DNA of 64,000 nucleotides from an uncultured Christensenella sp. (lineage in GTDB: Bacteria; Bacillota; Clostridia; Christensenellales; Pumilibacteraceae), in contig CATLHE010000008.1 in the NCBI GenBank assembly GCA_949948895.1, forward strand, positions 17,055 to 81,054, written 5' to 3'. This document shows, in pieces, positions 63,726 through 64,000 of this stretch. The first letter of the stretch is position 1. The number at the start of each line of letters is the position of its first letter. The notes beneath the pieces were generated by a model. It was not told the DNA's origin. It ran no database searches and saw nothing but the letters and a program-made list of their open reading frames with translations. The position numbers and the translations under genes were made by a program.

Positions 63726-64000
63726 GCGGCCAAGCATAGCTTGGATGTTTGTCGTGTATGGGCGTTGTCTGGGATTTTGCGTTTCACCCGAAAAGGATAG
63801 GGTGTTTTGTGGTGATTCGTTTGTCTGTTGTGTCAATTCTGCGGCGGTTCGCCTAGATTCTTCGCCTACGGCTCAGAATGACAAAAGTATATATGCACCA
63901 CTCTTATTCGGGTGTAACGCAAAATCAATCACGGGCGCAAACACACGACATAAATCCAAGCAGTGTTTGGTCGGGTGTAACGCAAAATCAATCACGGGCG
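63726..64000. repeat. Cluster 7 of composite palindromic repeats (runs to the window edge)
   Basis: No gene. Four bases after the HAD stop comes CCAAGC/GCTTGG, then TGTCGTGT and CACCCGAA; a C module (63838-63884); then TTATTCGGGTG and an A module in the opposite direction ending in CAAGCAGTGTTTG. So this copy has A modules as inverted ends around C. Confidence 0.85.

Overview
The window looks like a chromosomal segment of a spore-forming, anaerobic Gram-positive bacterium of the class Clostridia, probably an uncultured gut lineage. Supporting signs are a Spo0A gene, a zinc-type S14, an insertion-bearing L17, a KOW-domain gene between map and infA, a radical-SAM activase of the anaerobic ribonucleotide reductase type, and sigma-A promoters that are nearly all TTGACA-17-TATAAT. 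A WapA-like RHS toxin rather than a type VI RHS also suits a Gram-positive. The exact family cannot be fixed from sequence reading alone.

Layout. (1) 1-11.3 kb is a polymorphic-toxin locus. A giant RHS protein, cut by the left edge, ends in a hydrophobic glycine-rich tip. After it come a putative immunity gene, a small RHS remnant with a second immunity-like gene, and an orphan 3' RHS cassette with 1,982 bp nearly identical to the main gene but a different tip, followed by two more immunity-like genes. (2) 11.3-13.0 kb is a cluster of palindromic repeats holding a frameshifted GIY-YIG nuclease gene. (3) 13.0-29.6 kb is the S10-spc-alpha ribosomal protein supercluster with secY, adk, map, a KOW gene, infA and rpoA. 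It opens with a consensus promoter and closes with a strong terminator. (4) 29.7-35.4 kb holds a membrane protein, a PLP aminotransferase-like gene, an NrdG-like activase between two repeat clusters, and a repetitive coiled-coil protein. (5) 35.7-43.7 kb has a lipoprotein plus type I pullulanase pair (alpha-glucan use at the cell surface) and two ankyrin proteins. (6) 43.8-46.5 kb holds a divergent cis-prenyltransferase, an XRE regulator, a SLOG protein, an unpaired RelB/DinJ antitoxin and a zinc-ribbon protein. (7) 46.7-53.7 kb has a thioredoxin-reductase-like enzyme with a HAD phosphatase, then a glycerol operon of two FAD oxidoreductases, DUF1667 and GlpK. (8) 53.8-59.7 kb contains tldD/tldE, a DJ-1 protein, spo0A and a GNAT-like gene. 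(9) 59.7-64 kb has tRNA-Met, duplicated terminator palindromes, a divergent pair of small HTH genes with two operators, a 149-bp nested inverted repeat, a coiled-coil membrane protein and a HAD phosphatase.

Three observations stand out. First, a family of small palindromic modules recurs in at least seven intergenic clusters; the arm sequences of the hairpins change while base pairing is kept, and the hairpin end repeatedly sits next to stop codons. Second, the RHS locus carries tips with no recognisable enzymatic domain and immunity candidates built as two membrane helices plus a soluble beta-rich domain. Third, at least two genes, possibly three, have a consensus -10 box placed so that transcription should begin at or beside the A of the start codon, which points to leaderless mRNAs.
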